Source: Eopsaltria australis (lineage: Eukaryota > Chordata > Aves > Passeriformes > Petroicidae). Taken from it: a stretch of 64,000 nt of DNA. Each line of letters starts with the position of its first letter. Within the stretch, counting starts at the first letter, position 1. Positions 11,063-23,352 of the stretch are shown here, piece by piece. The notes under the pieces were generated by a model. The model saw nothing but the letters and a program-made list of their open reading frames with translations, ran no database searches and was not told the origin of the DNA. The stretch spans positions 434,001 to 498,000 of the forward strand of contig JAVTVJ010000297.1 of NCBI GenBank assembly GCA_034509425.1. The letters run 5' to 3'. Both the position numbers and the translations under genes were made by a program.

Positions 11063-11950
11063 AGTTCCATCTCTCTGTCTGCATCTTCCTCAGAAAGGAG
11101 CTCTCACCTCCAGTTTTTCACACATTTTTCCATATTCTTTTCAGGAGACTTTCATTTTCTGGCAGGTTGGGGTTTTTTTTTTAGCATTTGGGCACAACCT
11201 GAGCTTAACCTCAATTAACGCTCCCAAGTATTAAAATCTTATAATGAAGAAGGAACCATTTTGCTGACATGGACTGGCAGGAACTAAGAATAGGCTGCAA
11301 TTTTCAGAGCAGCCTAAGGGGATTACACCCTCTAAATCCCTGTGAAACACAGAATTTGTGCACCTGCTGGAGGCTTTTTTAAAAAAAAAATACCAACTTT
11401 AACATCAAAATTTTTGCATTTGAATATTTTTTCTTGCAATAATTTGAGGGACCCCATTGAGCTGGGAGAGGGAAGCTTAAATCTGTGTGTGCTGATTTTT
11501 TTTTTTTAATGGGCATCTATTAAAAACAAAGAAAAAATTCTTAAAAAAAGTGATTTAGAAGGATTGATCAGTTAGATCTGGGTATTCTCCCTTCTCTGCT
11601 GGGATGCAGGGAATAATTTGTATTAACTGAGTCCCCTAATGGCAGGATTTTCCAGAAGTGGCTGCGATGGTGCAGATCAGGATCATCCTGATGCTCCTCA
11701 CACTTTTGATTTATTATCACCAGCAAGGAGGATGAACAGACTTCAAGAATATTTTGTTGTGGTTGATGTTTGTTATTTAAATGTAGTGAAACAAATGATC
11801 TTAAGCAGGCAGTGGGGCCTTTGAAGTGTGTTTGAAGTGCCAGTTGTGGCCCTGCTCAGAGGAAGGGCAGGCCCTGCTTCTCCTCAAGTCTTTGCATGAA
11901 TTGTTTTGGGTTTTTTTTATTATTTTTTAGAGCTGCTGGTTAAACACACT

Positions 11951-12080
11951 GATCCCAGAATCCCAGAGTGGTTTGGGTTGGAAAGGACCTTAAAACCCAC
12001 CCAAGTTCCATCCCCTGCCGTGGGAACACCTTCCATAGGCCAGGCTGCTCCAAACCCCATCCAGCCTGGCCTGATGTTGC
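11951..12080 (-). mobile_element. CR1 LINE 3'-end fragment
   Basis: The reverse-orientation CR1 3' terminus runs from GATCCCAGAATCCCAGAGTG to CCAGCCTGGCCTGATGTTGC. Confidence 0.9.
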
Positions 12081-12208
12081 CCAACTTGAGAAACATGCTT
12101 TAAAAATCAACAACTTGATGAAGAACTTGCCAAAAATCTTTGTTTCCCACTCTAAAGTATTGCAGAACTGATAATTCCAGTAACTGTGCTTCAAGAGAAA
12201 ATTGGCAT

Positions 12209-12240
12209 AATTATTATTATTATTATTGTTATTATTATTA
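12209..12240. repeat. (ATT)n microsatellite
   Basis: About ten ATT units with one interruption (TTATTGTTATT), in the large INSYN2A intron. Confidence 0.95.
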
Positions 12241-12977
12241 GCCTTTTGGCACAATAAAAGGACTCCACTTTGTCACGAGAGCTTTAGTTGTCCTTATGAC
12301 TTGAAGAAGTCATTTTTCAGCCATGTAAAACACAGAAAAATCTCTTCTATGTCTTTTGCAGGTTAAAATAAATCCTGCTTAGCCCTAGAGGTTTATTCTG
12401 CCCTAGGAAAGATTTACCACTTTAGTTCAATGGGAAACTCATACAAATACATTTGTGTCAGCAAAATCAGGTTTTTAGTGAATGAAAACCTCTGGTTTCT
12501 TTAAGAACTGCTCCCAAACCAGGCCTGGGCAGGTCTAAACCACCTTGGGCCAGCCTTTGGCTTCTATAAAAATGTTCTGGAAAATCACTTTCAAAGTAGA
12601 AAAATAGTTTTAACCTTTTTGCTGCTGTGTTTTCCTGAAGCTGATAATTACCAATTAGTAGTTTGTACTTAGAGATGATAAAAATCAGGATGGATGTTGT
12701 GCTTAGAGGAATTACCTTGAGGCTTTTCTGGATGCAAAGAGGGATTTGTTCCATGTGTTTCAGGGTCTGGAGTGCTTGGGGTGTTTTTGGTTTTTCTCCT
12801 AATTATTTTTCTCTTTTCTGTGTTTTTGTTGTCTGTTTTCCGTGTTTCCCTTTGTTTTGTTTTCCCCTGGGAGCACTCGGAGCTCACACAGGTCTAAGTG
12901 ATCCCAGCTTTGTGCTCCTGGGTGGTTTTCTAACTAAGGATTAACTAAACCTTAATGAAAAGAGTTTTCCGCTCTCC

Positions 12978-13065
12978 AAAGCCCATCCCATTCCACCCCC
13001 TGCCACAGACAGGGACAACTTCCACAATCCCAGCTTGCTCCAAACCCCGATGTGGACGCTTCCAC
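12978..13065 (-). mobile_element. Diverged CR1 fragment
   Basis: Matches to the CR1 3' region include CCCATTCCACCCCCTGCCAC and AGGGACAACTTCCACAATCC, but the 3' tip is replaced by other sequence. Confidence 0.7.
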
Positions 13066-14335
13066 ATTGAACACTCTCCTCTCTCTTTTCATTTCAAGGC
13101 TGAGATTATTGATTTGGCTTCTGAAAAACCTCCTTTGCCATGTACAGAAGCTCAGTGGTGAGATTTTTCAGGCTCTTTCCAAGACAGTGGTTTGTTGTCT
13201 TTTGCTGCATCCTGACAGTTGGAAGCAGATGACTAATTTGCTTTTTGAGGTATTTGCACTGTGGGCGTACGGCATGACTCCCACGGCAGCAATTCAAGTG
13301 CTTTCACCCTGTAAATACATTTTGTATTATACTCAGGTTAGTCAGGGAGTGGTTTTTTAAAAAAAATAAAGACATATTTTAATAGAACTATTGAGTTATT
13401 TAAAAAAAAAAAAGCCCAGTGAGAACGAAGAGAATTAAAATGTATTTCAAGTGAAATCACAAAATCTTAGAGGAATTAGGTGTGTACAATGTCTACCATC
13501 TCTCCTGAATATTTGTGCCTCTGTTGTCTCATCAGAAAAATCAGGAGGAAAATTAAAATGTCAGCTCGTGGTGTTAATGACAATTCAGGGGATTTGCTGA
13601 GGTGGAGCAGCAGCTGCATTGCTGGTGTGTAATTCCAGGCTCCAGGTTACCCTGGAGCACGTTCCAGCAGTGAGGTTGAGGTGAGCTCTGTCCCTTCCCC
13701 CTCCATCCCAAATCCCTCTGCTGTGGTTTCCTCCTGATGGAGGATTCAGGATTGGATTTGGGGTCGTTACCCTGAGCCTGCTGAGCTCACAGCTCATCAT
13801 CAGATCTGCTGCACCCACCCATCCTTTCCTGAAGCTTCAGATGTTCCTCTTCCCACTTCCCACTGCTCTTACACACCCAAATCCACGGAATTTTCAATCT
13901 AATTTTGTGTGTGTAAGTTTTGGGAGCAGCTGGGGTGATGTGAAATGGTGGGAATCCTTGTGCCCTCACAGCTCCTGCTGCTCCCACCCTGAGCTGAGGA
14001 GTTCCTGCTATTAAAGCACAACACCTGGGATTCTGCTGGGCTTGGACTTGAGAATTGAGGCTGCTCCCAGGAATTGTTTCTAGAAAGAGAGGAAGATGGG
14101 AGAAATCACAGTCTGTGGTATTATTTCATCATTTTGCTGTGATTGAGATTTCAGTGCAAGCTCAAATACCCTTTGTGCATTATATCTCTGAGCCTACGCT
14201 GGCTTCAGATAATACCTGCATCAGCCAGACTTGTTTAAAATTCCAAATGTTGTGCAGTAGCATAAAATTAAAAGAGGGAGAAGGATTGCTGGCCACTGAT
14301 GCTGGTGTTTGTGTGGAGCCAGTGCTTGGTGTTCT

Positions 14336-14453
14336 AGGAAGGACTGGATGTGGCACTCAGTGCTCTGGACTGGGGACAAGGTGGGGATCAGGCACAGCTT
14401 GGACTCCATGGCCCTGGAGGTCTTTTCCCACCTAAATGATTCTGGGATTCTGT
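14336..14453 (+). mobile_element. CR1 LINE 3'-end fragment (older subfamily)
   Basis: Forward-orientation CR1 terminus of the type with CTTGGACTCCATGGCCCTGG, then GAGGTCTTTTCCCACCTAAA and a tail TGATTCTGGGATTCTGT. This is a different subfamily from most copies in the window. Confidence 0.8.
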
Positions 14454-14867
14454 ACTTGCTAGAAGGATGGGAAAGTGTATGGAGAAAAAACCAAAAACCA
14501 GCAGGAAGGATCATGGAAGGGCTGAACTCCTCCTGTTGCAGCCTGAGCAGGTCCCAGTACTTTGTGTTTCCTCATTTCCTTGGATAATGGGAGTTTGAGG
14601 AGAACCCACAGACCAGGAGTTTGGCAGTTGCTTGAGTTTTGTCCACAGTTCCAGGTCCCATCCCTGGAATTTTCTTCTGAGCTTGTGTGGATGACAGTAA
14701 GTAAACAAATCTCTCATCTATCAAAGAAATGACCTTAACTCATGACAGGTTCAAACCATTCCAGAGTGTGAACTTCCTTGTTAATGCCAAAGTACCTCTG
14801 CAATCCAGCCTCTCATCCTGCGGACCACACACAGCTCCTGTGGCTTTAAACTGAAAAAAGATGGATG

Positions 14868-15083
14868 GAGATGGGATTTTGGGCAGGAATTGTTCCCTGG
14901 GTGGGTGGGGAGGGGCTGGGATGGAATTCCCAGATTTGCTGTGGCTGCCCCGGGATCCCTGGCAGTGCCCAAGGCCAGGCTGGAGCAGCCTGGGACAGTG
15001 GGAGGTGTCCCTGCCATGGCAGCGGGTGGCACTGGATGAGCTTTAAGGTCCTTTCCAATCCAAACCATCCTGGGATTCTCTGA
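14868..15083 (+). mobile_element. CR1 LINE 3'-end fragment
   Basis: Forward-orientation CR1 3' end, from the GGGAAGGAATTC-like segment through CCCTGGCAGTGCCCAAGGCC to the terminal CATCCTGGGATTCTCTGA. Confidence 0.92.
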
Positions 15084-15619
15084 CACTGGAATTGAGGGGA
15101 AAAATCTCAGTGTTCCCCCATACAGTTCTGTCTGTCCTCTTCTGGTTGGTTCATGCAGTGAGTAACAGGGTAGAAGACATCTCCATTATCATCCTGTTAG
15201 GAAAAGAGGCCCAAACCACAGTTGGGAATGTTTGGAGGGATTTCCAGCCTCCCTTGGAATGGCTGTTTTCCTTCTTGGTTGACCTGGAGCACTGATCCTT
15301 CAACTGCTGCTCCATGGTGTGCAAAAATTATCACAAAAGATAAAAAACTCAGAATTTTCCCAGTTTTGCTAAAATATTTTACTAACTGCTGTTTAACATG
15401 GAAGAAACGGTTCCATGGCAGGGAATTACTCATCCATCTCCAAAATTCTTCTGTATTGGCAAACTCAAAACAAAGCCTGTAAGAGCTGTGGGACAGTGAG
15501 GACACCTCGGTTTTGTTCAGGTGTGAGTGAGAACAGTTCCACCAGAGACCCAGAGGTGGGATCAGAGAGGATGGACACATCCATGCCTGGAAGCTCCTCA
15601 CTTCATTCTCCTCAGGCCA

Positions 15620-15685
15620 CAGATCCCAGACTGGTGTGGGTTGGGAGGGACTTGAATATCTCATTCCAACCCCCTGGTACCTGAA
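15620..15685 (-). mobile_element. Short CR1 3'-tip fragment
   Basis: The reverse-orientation tip CAGATCCCAGACTGGTGTGG with TTGGGAGGGACTTGAATATC is present. The remainder is not recognisable. Confidence 0.75.
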
Positions 15686-15689
15686 TCCA

Positions 15690-18600
15690 GCTCAGCTTTC
15701 CATCATCTCCCAGTTTTCCACCTTCAGTTCCCTGGATAGGCTACACAGGAGCTTTTTAGGACTGAGCTGCCTGTCCCAAATCTGGAACCTGGGGGTAGCT
15801 GGAGCCTCAGCAGTTTCAAAGCAAAGCACCCCCATCTTCAGACAAGTCTTTTCCCTCTTTCTTTTGCCATTTTTCCTCAGTCAGGATAAGAGATAATTGT
15901 ACCTTTGTGCAAGCACAGGGGCTCAGAAGGAGGTGTCAATTAGAAATCAGTTGTTTCATCTCCTGGTGAAGGAACAGCAGGGAGAAATTTAACACTGTAA
16001 AGCTCATTTTGGTCCCATTTTTACAGGCTCATGGCTCTGCATTCTGATACTGCCACCAGCCAAACTGCAGTTATTAAAGGATTATTCTAATTGTGAAAAC
16101 TTGGTAATTCTGTACCTTCAATCATCTTTTTTTTTGTTTTTTTTAACAACCTGATTTAGCAGGTAAAGTCTCCTTGCAGGTGTGTGATTTGGGCAGCTTG
16201 GCGACATTGGGAAGCTTCTGATCCGTGGTAATTCCTATGGATATATTTAGCAAGAACATTGTTTGCTTACACTTTTTCTTTAATCTTTCATTAATAGACT
16301 TCATCAGTGTTTCCAGATTTGAATTGGGAGAATCTGCTTTTATTCCCCTTTGTGTCCCTGCAGCCAATCTGCTGGAAAAGTCCTGATCCTTAATTTCACT
16401 TTGAAGCTGCTGATCCTGGCTGGAACAGGGAGGTGTGGTGGGGACTGACATTTCATCTTGGTTTTAAAGTCCAGTGAATAGCAAGCAGATAGAAATCAAA
16501 TTATTTTTCTCAGTATTTCAAATACATTTCCATTGAATTGTGCCTGTACAGTATATGCAGATAAAAAGCTGGGCTATATTAGCAAAACAAGTTCTATTTT
16601 CTGAGATTTAGAACATTCCTAGTGGCATTTTTTTTGAAGAAAACAGAGTATTAATACCAAGTAACTTTGCTAAAAAAATTGTTCCTTTTTTTTTTTTTAA
16701 TGTTTATTCCACACTCTGGTTGTTGTTAAGTGTTCACTTTTCCTTTTTTTGTTCATCATTTTCTTGCTGAAAACCTCCCACCACTCTGTTCCTCACAGAG
16801 AATTGACAGAAAGTGGCTCTGACAGCAGGGTTATTTAAGAGCTCTCTATCTTCAATGTTGGAGTAGCCAGGTACTCTGAATTATTACACATTAATGTTCC
16901 AGGATGTCTGTGAACTGTGAGACTTTGCCCTTTTTATCCACTCTGACAATCTGATCTGAAACTTGGATTATCAGCCCCAGAACAAATGTGTCCAAGTCTA
17001 ATGAAAAATCCCATCAAAAATATAAATCTCATCCTGTTTTGAAGGCCTGTGAAATACTCTGCTCTGAGATACTCCTGGTAGCTGCCCTTGGAGATCCAGC
17101 TCCAGATTGGGTTTTAGGGAGTTAATTCAGGAAAAAAGAGAATACGAGGTTAAAAAAATGGAATTTGAGGTTAAAAAAAATGGAAATTGAGGTTAAACTT
17201 TGGGTGTTGTGCTGGATTTTTTACCTTGAATTATACTGATTATTTCAGTGATCAGCCTTATTCCACCAGCTTTTGTTGTTTGGTTGGTTTGTTTTTTTTT
17301 TTTTTTTACCCAAGAGAATTTTAAGTAAGAGGAGTCAAGGGGATGTCATGGACTGGCAGCAGGTATTGGAATAACCCCTCTGTGGAGTTCTGGCACAGAG
17401 TGGAATAATTCCAGTGGTGAGTGTGTGCCTGCTCTGCTCCAGTTGTGCTTGGGGGAGCAGGGAAGGGTTGGTTCAGAGCCTGGGAAATCAAGTTTCTTAC
17501 ACCGAGGGCAGGTAAATGGACTTTTGGTGTCTTAGTGCTGCTCCTGCTTTGGGTTGAGTGAGCAGCACTCAACCAAGGATCACAAGATCCACAGAGCTCT
17601 GATTTGTGTAAAAATTACTCCTTTCCCTTGACTGAGGGAGATGCATCCAGAGAGATTCCCTGGCTCTGCCTCAGGAAAGTGATTTGTTACCATTTCTGAG
17701 GTGTTTGGGTGGATCTGAGTTTGGGAATGATCAGTAAATGATGCAAACCCCGTGAGGGAAAAGAGGGAAGAATTTCAGAGGTGGTCTCAGGGAGATAATG
17801 AAATGAGTGTGACCATCCCAGAGATGATTCCAGGCTGGATGGATGGATGTCACAGCAGGAAATAAAGGCCCTCATCACAGTCCTCTTCCCAAAGACAGTG
17901 TCTCAACACCTGGAGTCAGTCAGAATATGACACAATTTGTGCATCCCAGATGGAATTTGCTGAATTCTTTCTGCTTTTCATGTCTTTATTTGTAGTGCAG
18001 CTGTCTTCTGCAGTTAAGCTGATCTAATGCTTCCCTCCATTTCCAGGTTTTCTCTTTGAAATGATCCCCTTAAACCTTCCCTGTGCCAGGGCTGTAATTG
18101 CAAAAAAGCACAACCAAAGAGGGAGGAAATCCCAAACCAAGCCCTGTCCTATCATTCCTGCAGCTGCCACATCACTCCCCAAGGCTGTGCTCTTGCAAAC
18201 TCCTTAAAGCTTCCTTTTCTCCAGGTGTGAAATAAGAATTCCCAAGTTTGGAAGGTTGGGGGGATGGATTGAGTTGGAGAGCAGAGGTTGTTCCTGCCTT
18301 TAACTCTGTCTCCTTGGTGTGCTCTGAGGAGCTGGGCTGGCTCCTGAGAGGGAGCAGAGCAAACAATCTGGGCAATAATTGCTTTGGCTCCCTGGCTGTG
18401 ATTTGCTGAGCAGGAGGATCAGTTTGGGTGACCTTGAGGACGGGTGCTGGCTGAGGATGCTCCCTGCTCTCCTCTTCCCTGGGGTGCAAACCTCCCTCCA
18501 AACACACAATATGGGCTTATTTTCTGCCCAGGAATGAGAGTGTGAGGCACAAAAAACCCCTTAGTCATTGAAAAACGTGCAGTGACATTTAAATTCCATC

Positions 18601-20999
18601 CATGACAACGTGTTCTCTCAAAGCCCCTTCGAAGAGAGTTTGTGGAGAGCTCTTTAAATTCCTGAACCACTGCTGACTAATAGATGAATATAAATTAGCT
18701 CTGAAACAGGTTCATTTAACTCTTGTCTAATGCGTAGCATTTGGCCTGGCAGAGTCAAAATACTGTGACTTGTTTTTTTGTGTGGCAAATTGAGCACTTT
18801 GTTTATTAAAATCGCTGATTTGTTGCATAATGAGGAGGGCCCAGATTACAGTTCCTTTCCACGGGAAGGATTTAAAGGGCAGGTCACTGCAGTTCTCCAG
18901 CAGCACAGTAATTCTGATTATGTGCTCATCTTGTGTTATGTATTTCACAGATCTTCGTTAGCCTGGGTTTGGAATGATTAACTTGCATTTTGCTCACAGT
19001 CCTGTCAGCCTTAGTGATGCTCCACACATTTGGCTCCCTAAATTCTCTCTCTGAACACGAATATGTCCACAAAGTGAGATCACTGATAATTTACTAGGAT
19101 AAAACTGGAGCATAAAGCTGGGTTTGTGTTGTAAAGCTGCACCCTGCATCATGTAATATTCAATGTTTTTTTAACTCTGAGCTGGGACTCTTAATTGAGG
19201 CTGCAGCTCTGCACTTCCTTCATGCATGACTTAAGGCATCCAGCAATGTTTGCTGGGATGTAATTTGCTTTTTTTTTGGTAGAAGCTTCCACAGAGAGAG
19301 GTAGAACAGCCATTTTGCCCAAGATTTAGTAAGAAACGATGCACATAATCCAGAATTTTAATGCTATCTTTTGTTTTGGGAGGGGGGTCACAGTTTCTGT
19401 GTTTCTCCTCCTGCCCCAATGGCTTTCCCCTTCCCTTCCAGCAGAGTTGAGTGCTGGCTGTTGTTCCTAATTGCAGATGATGGAGCACTGACATTTTCAA
19501 AAGCACACATAGATGATAGGCACCCAAAGGATGAGGCTGCTGCCTTCAGAGATGCTGCTACAATTCTGCTGGCATCGACTCATTTAGTGATGAATTGCAG
19601 TAATAGCAGTTCAGGACCTACAGCATATTAGTGAAAATGAATCCACTGAGCACCAGTCCCATGGCACTGCAACAGCACTTAAAGAACACTGATTTCCTTA
19701 AAGGCAGAAAAATCTGATTAAGAAATTTAGTTCAGCCTTTGTTTTTTTGCTTTTGGTGTTTTTTTTTTTTTCCCTTCATATCCTTTTTTTTCTTTACCAA
19801 CAGCGTGTTATTTGTATTTGTTTCTTCTAGCACGTCATTCTAAGGAATTTAATGTACATCAAAAAAGCAGGAGAGTTCCATAAATACAGAACATCTCTTA
19901 CTGTTCTAGCAGATGGAAGATACTACAACAAACAGTAGAACTGCTTTAATTTCTTGATCTAAACTGACCTAAAACCTGGTTGTAACAGGAATAAAGCTCA
20001 ACGTGCTGGCACCGAGTAATAGTTTACACAGGGTCTGTGGCAAAGATGTTGCAGGATGAATGCAGCAATTGGCAAGAATTATTCTAATAGAAGGATGGGG
20101 CAGGCTATTATTGCAGGAGTTGTGTAATTTGAGGGAGCTGGGGATAAAGACAGGCTTGGTGTTAATGATGTGTTGGTGTTTGCAGGAGAACAGAGTGTTC
20201 TCCCAGCTCGGGAGAGGGATGGCTGCGCAAGGTCCCGAGCACAAAGCTGTGCAGTCCTTCCAAATCATCCAACAGCCACGAAATCAGAGGGATCTGGCAT
20301 GCAGGGATTTGAAAATATGCAATTGTGCATCCTTCTTCTCCCTTCTTCCCCATCTCGACACCCTCCGTGCCCAGCAGGGAGGGAGCAGGTCTGGGATGTG
20401 TCTGGAGCTGGAAGTGGCTCCAGGTCGAAAGCAGTGCTGACAAACAGGCTCTTTTTGGTCAAATGGAGTCCTGTAAACTCCAATACACGAGCCTGAGAGG
20501 CTGCAGAGATACTCTAAACAGGGATTTATGGATAATTTCCTCATTTTAGGGCTAATACAGCTTTGTAAGGCTGACAGCTGCAGAGGAATTATTTGAAGAC
20601 AATCCTGGGTGGTTTGGCCAAGATGTGTTTTGTGCCGAGGGCAGGGACACGCTCCTAACATTGGCTGCATTAACAGCTCTGCTCTGTCAGGGCAATAAAA
20701 AAACCTGTATTTGCTGCACCTGTGGCTGTGCTATCTTTGGGAAAGGATAAAACAGGGATATATAATTGTATGGAGGAAGCAGAGGTATTTATAGCAGGTG
20801 ACTCTGGGGGTGATGTGGGTGTTCGTGCACTCAGGGCTCTTGACAAGCAGGTGATGAGTTATGATGATGAAATAGTTTTCTGCATTCTGTGATTTGAAAA
20901 GCAGCTTGGCACTACTTGCCAAAGCTCCTGCAGTTTCTCTAAGTTAAGAAAGTCAGGGGAGTTCTTTTTCTGAGTAATAATTAAAAAGAAACAAATTGA
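15690..20999. other. INSYN2A intron, mostly repeat-poor
   Basis: The longest repeat-poor part of the INSYN2A intron. Apart from the short repeat at 17141 no mobile element is recognised. The segment at about 18660-19240 is AT-rich with several TAAT and TGCATAAT-like motifs and may hold conserved regulatory sequence; this is inference. Confidence 0.5.
17141..17200. repeat. Short imperfect repeat, three units
   Basis: Three units of about 22 bp share GAGGTTAAAAAAA and TGGAA (TTTGAGGTTAAAAAAAATGG type). It is a small slippage-type repeat in the INSYN2A intron. Confidence 0.8.
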
Positions 21000-21052
21000 A
21001 TTATAGAATTGTTTGGGCTGGAAAAGAGCTTTAAGATCATTGAAACCTGTGT
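21000..21052 (-). mobile_element. Short CR1 3'-tip fragment (older subfamily)
   Basis: TTATAGAATTGTTTGGGCTG followed by GAAAAGAGCTTTAAGATCAT is a CR1 3' tip in reverse orientation. It lies about 1.1 kb downstream, in the transcription sense, of the first INSYN2A coding exon. Confidence 0.75.
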
Positions 21053-22193
21053 GGCTTTCAGGTAGGCCAAGAAACTTCCCAGTCTGAATATCCAGGACTT
21101 GATAAGGTCCTTGATACAGAAAATTCATAGTTGATACGGATATAAATAATAATATAACCAGCTGTCAAATAAACTAAAAACACAAGGGCTGTGTTGACAG
21201 CAAGGTCCAACTAAGATGACTCTTTAATGCCAGACATTTTGAGTTTGAAGGATTCACATGATTTCTGCTTTCCTAAAGAAAGGTAAATTAAAGATGTACC
21301 TTTCTGACTTGAACAAAGGCAGCTGCTGCTTCAAGTAGCACAAGCTGCTGCTTTCTTCATTTTAAAGTCCTGATTTCTTCTGGCAAATTGTGGTTTAATT
21401 ACAGAAGTATTTCAAAACACACAAACAGCACCACACACATTTTGAGGTGTGTTCCGTGAATAAAGATGAGGGAGCTAAGGCGAGTCAGTCTGCAAAATGT
21501 TTGTTCAGGTGATAAAAGAGGTGGGTTGAACTGTCCAGGTAAAGACTAAAGCTTGTACTGAGTTACAGTTTCTAATATTTTAATGCCTCATGGCTTGATT
21601 TAAATAATGAAAGTTAGGGATCAACACAATTTTATTTCCTTCTGCTCGGGTTTGTTGTGTTTAGAGCCGTGTGAAAGCTCTGAAGAAGACTTTGATATTC
21701 AAGTTTTCATTTCATTTCCTTCTGAAAGAAACACCACGAAAAATTCAGGTGAAAAGAAAGCAGACGAGATTCATGTGCCATTAAGGGAATTCTATTAGGA
21801 GTTGTAATAATATCCCTTAATCTTAAAAAGGTAAGTCTCTTACAGAATTAAGGTTTTGCTGCTGCTTTTCATGCCGTGTGAGGAATTATGGCTAATGCAA
21901 GTTGCTGATGTGAAAACATCCTCGCTAATCCTGTTTGGAGAGCGACTCGTTCTGCGCTCCTTAGAAAAGGCACAAGAAGATGTATTATGGGCCCTTCGTT
22001 AAATAATTACTTAATTACACCCTGGGACTGGCAGATAGTAATCTGAATGCTGCTGGCAGCTTTCTCCTAAGGCAGCAAAGCTCCGTGTGAGCAGCGCCAC
22101 GTGCGCGGTGGTGGGGGCGCGTTGGCATCTGCAAACTCAAGGTGGAAAAGACATTTCAATCATCTCATACTCGTTAAAAAAGCTTCTACTCAC

Positions 22194-23347
22194 CCTTCCC
22201 TGTGAGCTTCTCCCTTCTCTAGCTCCTGTATAACACCCAACAGCACTTTGATGGTCTCCTGACTAGAGCTGATCAGGCTCTCCATCATCTGAAGCTGCGC
22301 TTTCAAGTCCACAACTTCGGTGTGAGGCACGATTTGTTGGCATTCCTGGCTCACGGCCACGGCCGTCCGGCAGGGCTGGCTCTCCTCCATGGGCGCCACG
22401 TTGACCTGCAGGCTCTGGTCACTACATTCGGGGGCCGGGCACTGCGCCCGCGCCGCGCACGCTCGGGCATCTCCGGCCGGGGGCTGCACCCCGTTCAGCT
22501 GCACCGTCCTCTTGTCCTCCTCCTCGGGGCTCGGCCCCCACTCGCCCAGGCCGGGCAGGTCGGGCTGCGAGGCCGGCAGGTAAACCGTGGCCACTTCAGT
22601 CTTGAAGACCCTCCCGTGGAGGGGCTGGGCGGCCTCGTCGCTCCCCAGCCGCGCCGCCGCCGCTCTGCCCCGGCCGGGCGGCCACGCCGGCTCCTCCTCG
22701 CCGGGCTCGGCCAAGTTGGGCAGAGCAGGAGGCGGCTCTTTGGGAGAACTGTGCAAATCGCTGCTTTTCCAGGCCTCAGTGCCGTCGTCGTGCGCGGCGC
22801 GCTCGGAGATGTGGGAGATGAACTCGGCCGTCTGCAGGCTGCCGGCCTTCCTGCCCCACGCCGCGGCCTCGCCCGAGCCACGGCCCTCCCTGTCCTTCAC
22901 CTCGATCAGGAACCCGTTGTTCTCGCTCGGCAGCGTGTCCACGGTCGAGGCGCTTTTCAGGATATTCCCTTTTTTGCGGTCCAGAGGGAAGGTCTGGTAG
23001 CACTTCTTGAGATCGGGGGAAGTCTGGACTCCTGTGCTCTTGGTGACGTTGGGGATGGACCTGCGGGCGGGCACCGTCATGTACTTGCGGTAGGCTGTCT
23101 TGTAGGAGATGGCCTTGGCCTCCTTCTTGTCGGGGTCCTGGGTGGAGGAGGTGGAGAGCTGCTTGTCCCTCTGCTCGTTCTGGGCCTCGCAGATATCCTT
23201 GAACCTCACCTGGAGGGCTTTGTTGCGTTTCTTGATCTGCCGGTTGGGATCCAGCGCGTATTTCATCTCCAGCGCCAGGGAAGCCGCGGGCTCGACGTCG
23301 CTGTCCGAGGCGGTGAGTAAGCATTTGCTGGGCTCCTTACTCACCAT
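22194..23347 (-). CDS. INSYN2A: INSYN2A first coding exon (residues 1-384)
   Basis: This exon encodes most of inhibitory synaptic factor 2A, a postsynaptic protein that associates with gephyrin at inhibitory synapses. It reads 1154 nt from ATG at 23347-23345, in a strong Kozak context (A at -3, G at +4), to the donor GTGAGT starting at 22193, leaving two bases of a Gly codon. The protein begins MVSKEPSKCL, as the family does. The open frame continues a few codons upstream, but that is intron: an acceptor (TTTTTGGCTGCAG) ends at 23353. Residues 28-130 are the conserved basic N-terminal block (ALDPNRQIKKRNKALQVRFK, RRSIPNVTKSTGVQTSPDLK). Residues 246-258 hold the conserved RVFKTEVATVY motif. 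Residues about 343-378 form a predicted coiled coil (VVDLKAQLQMMESLISSSQE onward). Residues about 150-245 and 260-335 are Ala/Pro/Gly/Glu-rich, GC-rich and poorly conserved, probably disordered. Confidence 0.96.
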
Positions 23348-23352
23348 GATGC

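Noticed and set aside
22322..23320. 332-codon + strand open frame
   Set aside because: It lies antisense to the verified INSYN2A exon and is opened by its high GC; there is no recognisable protein.
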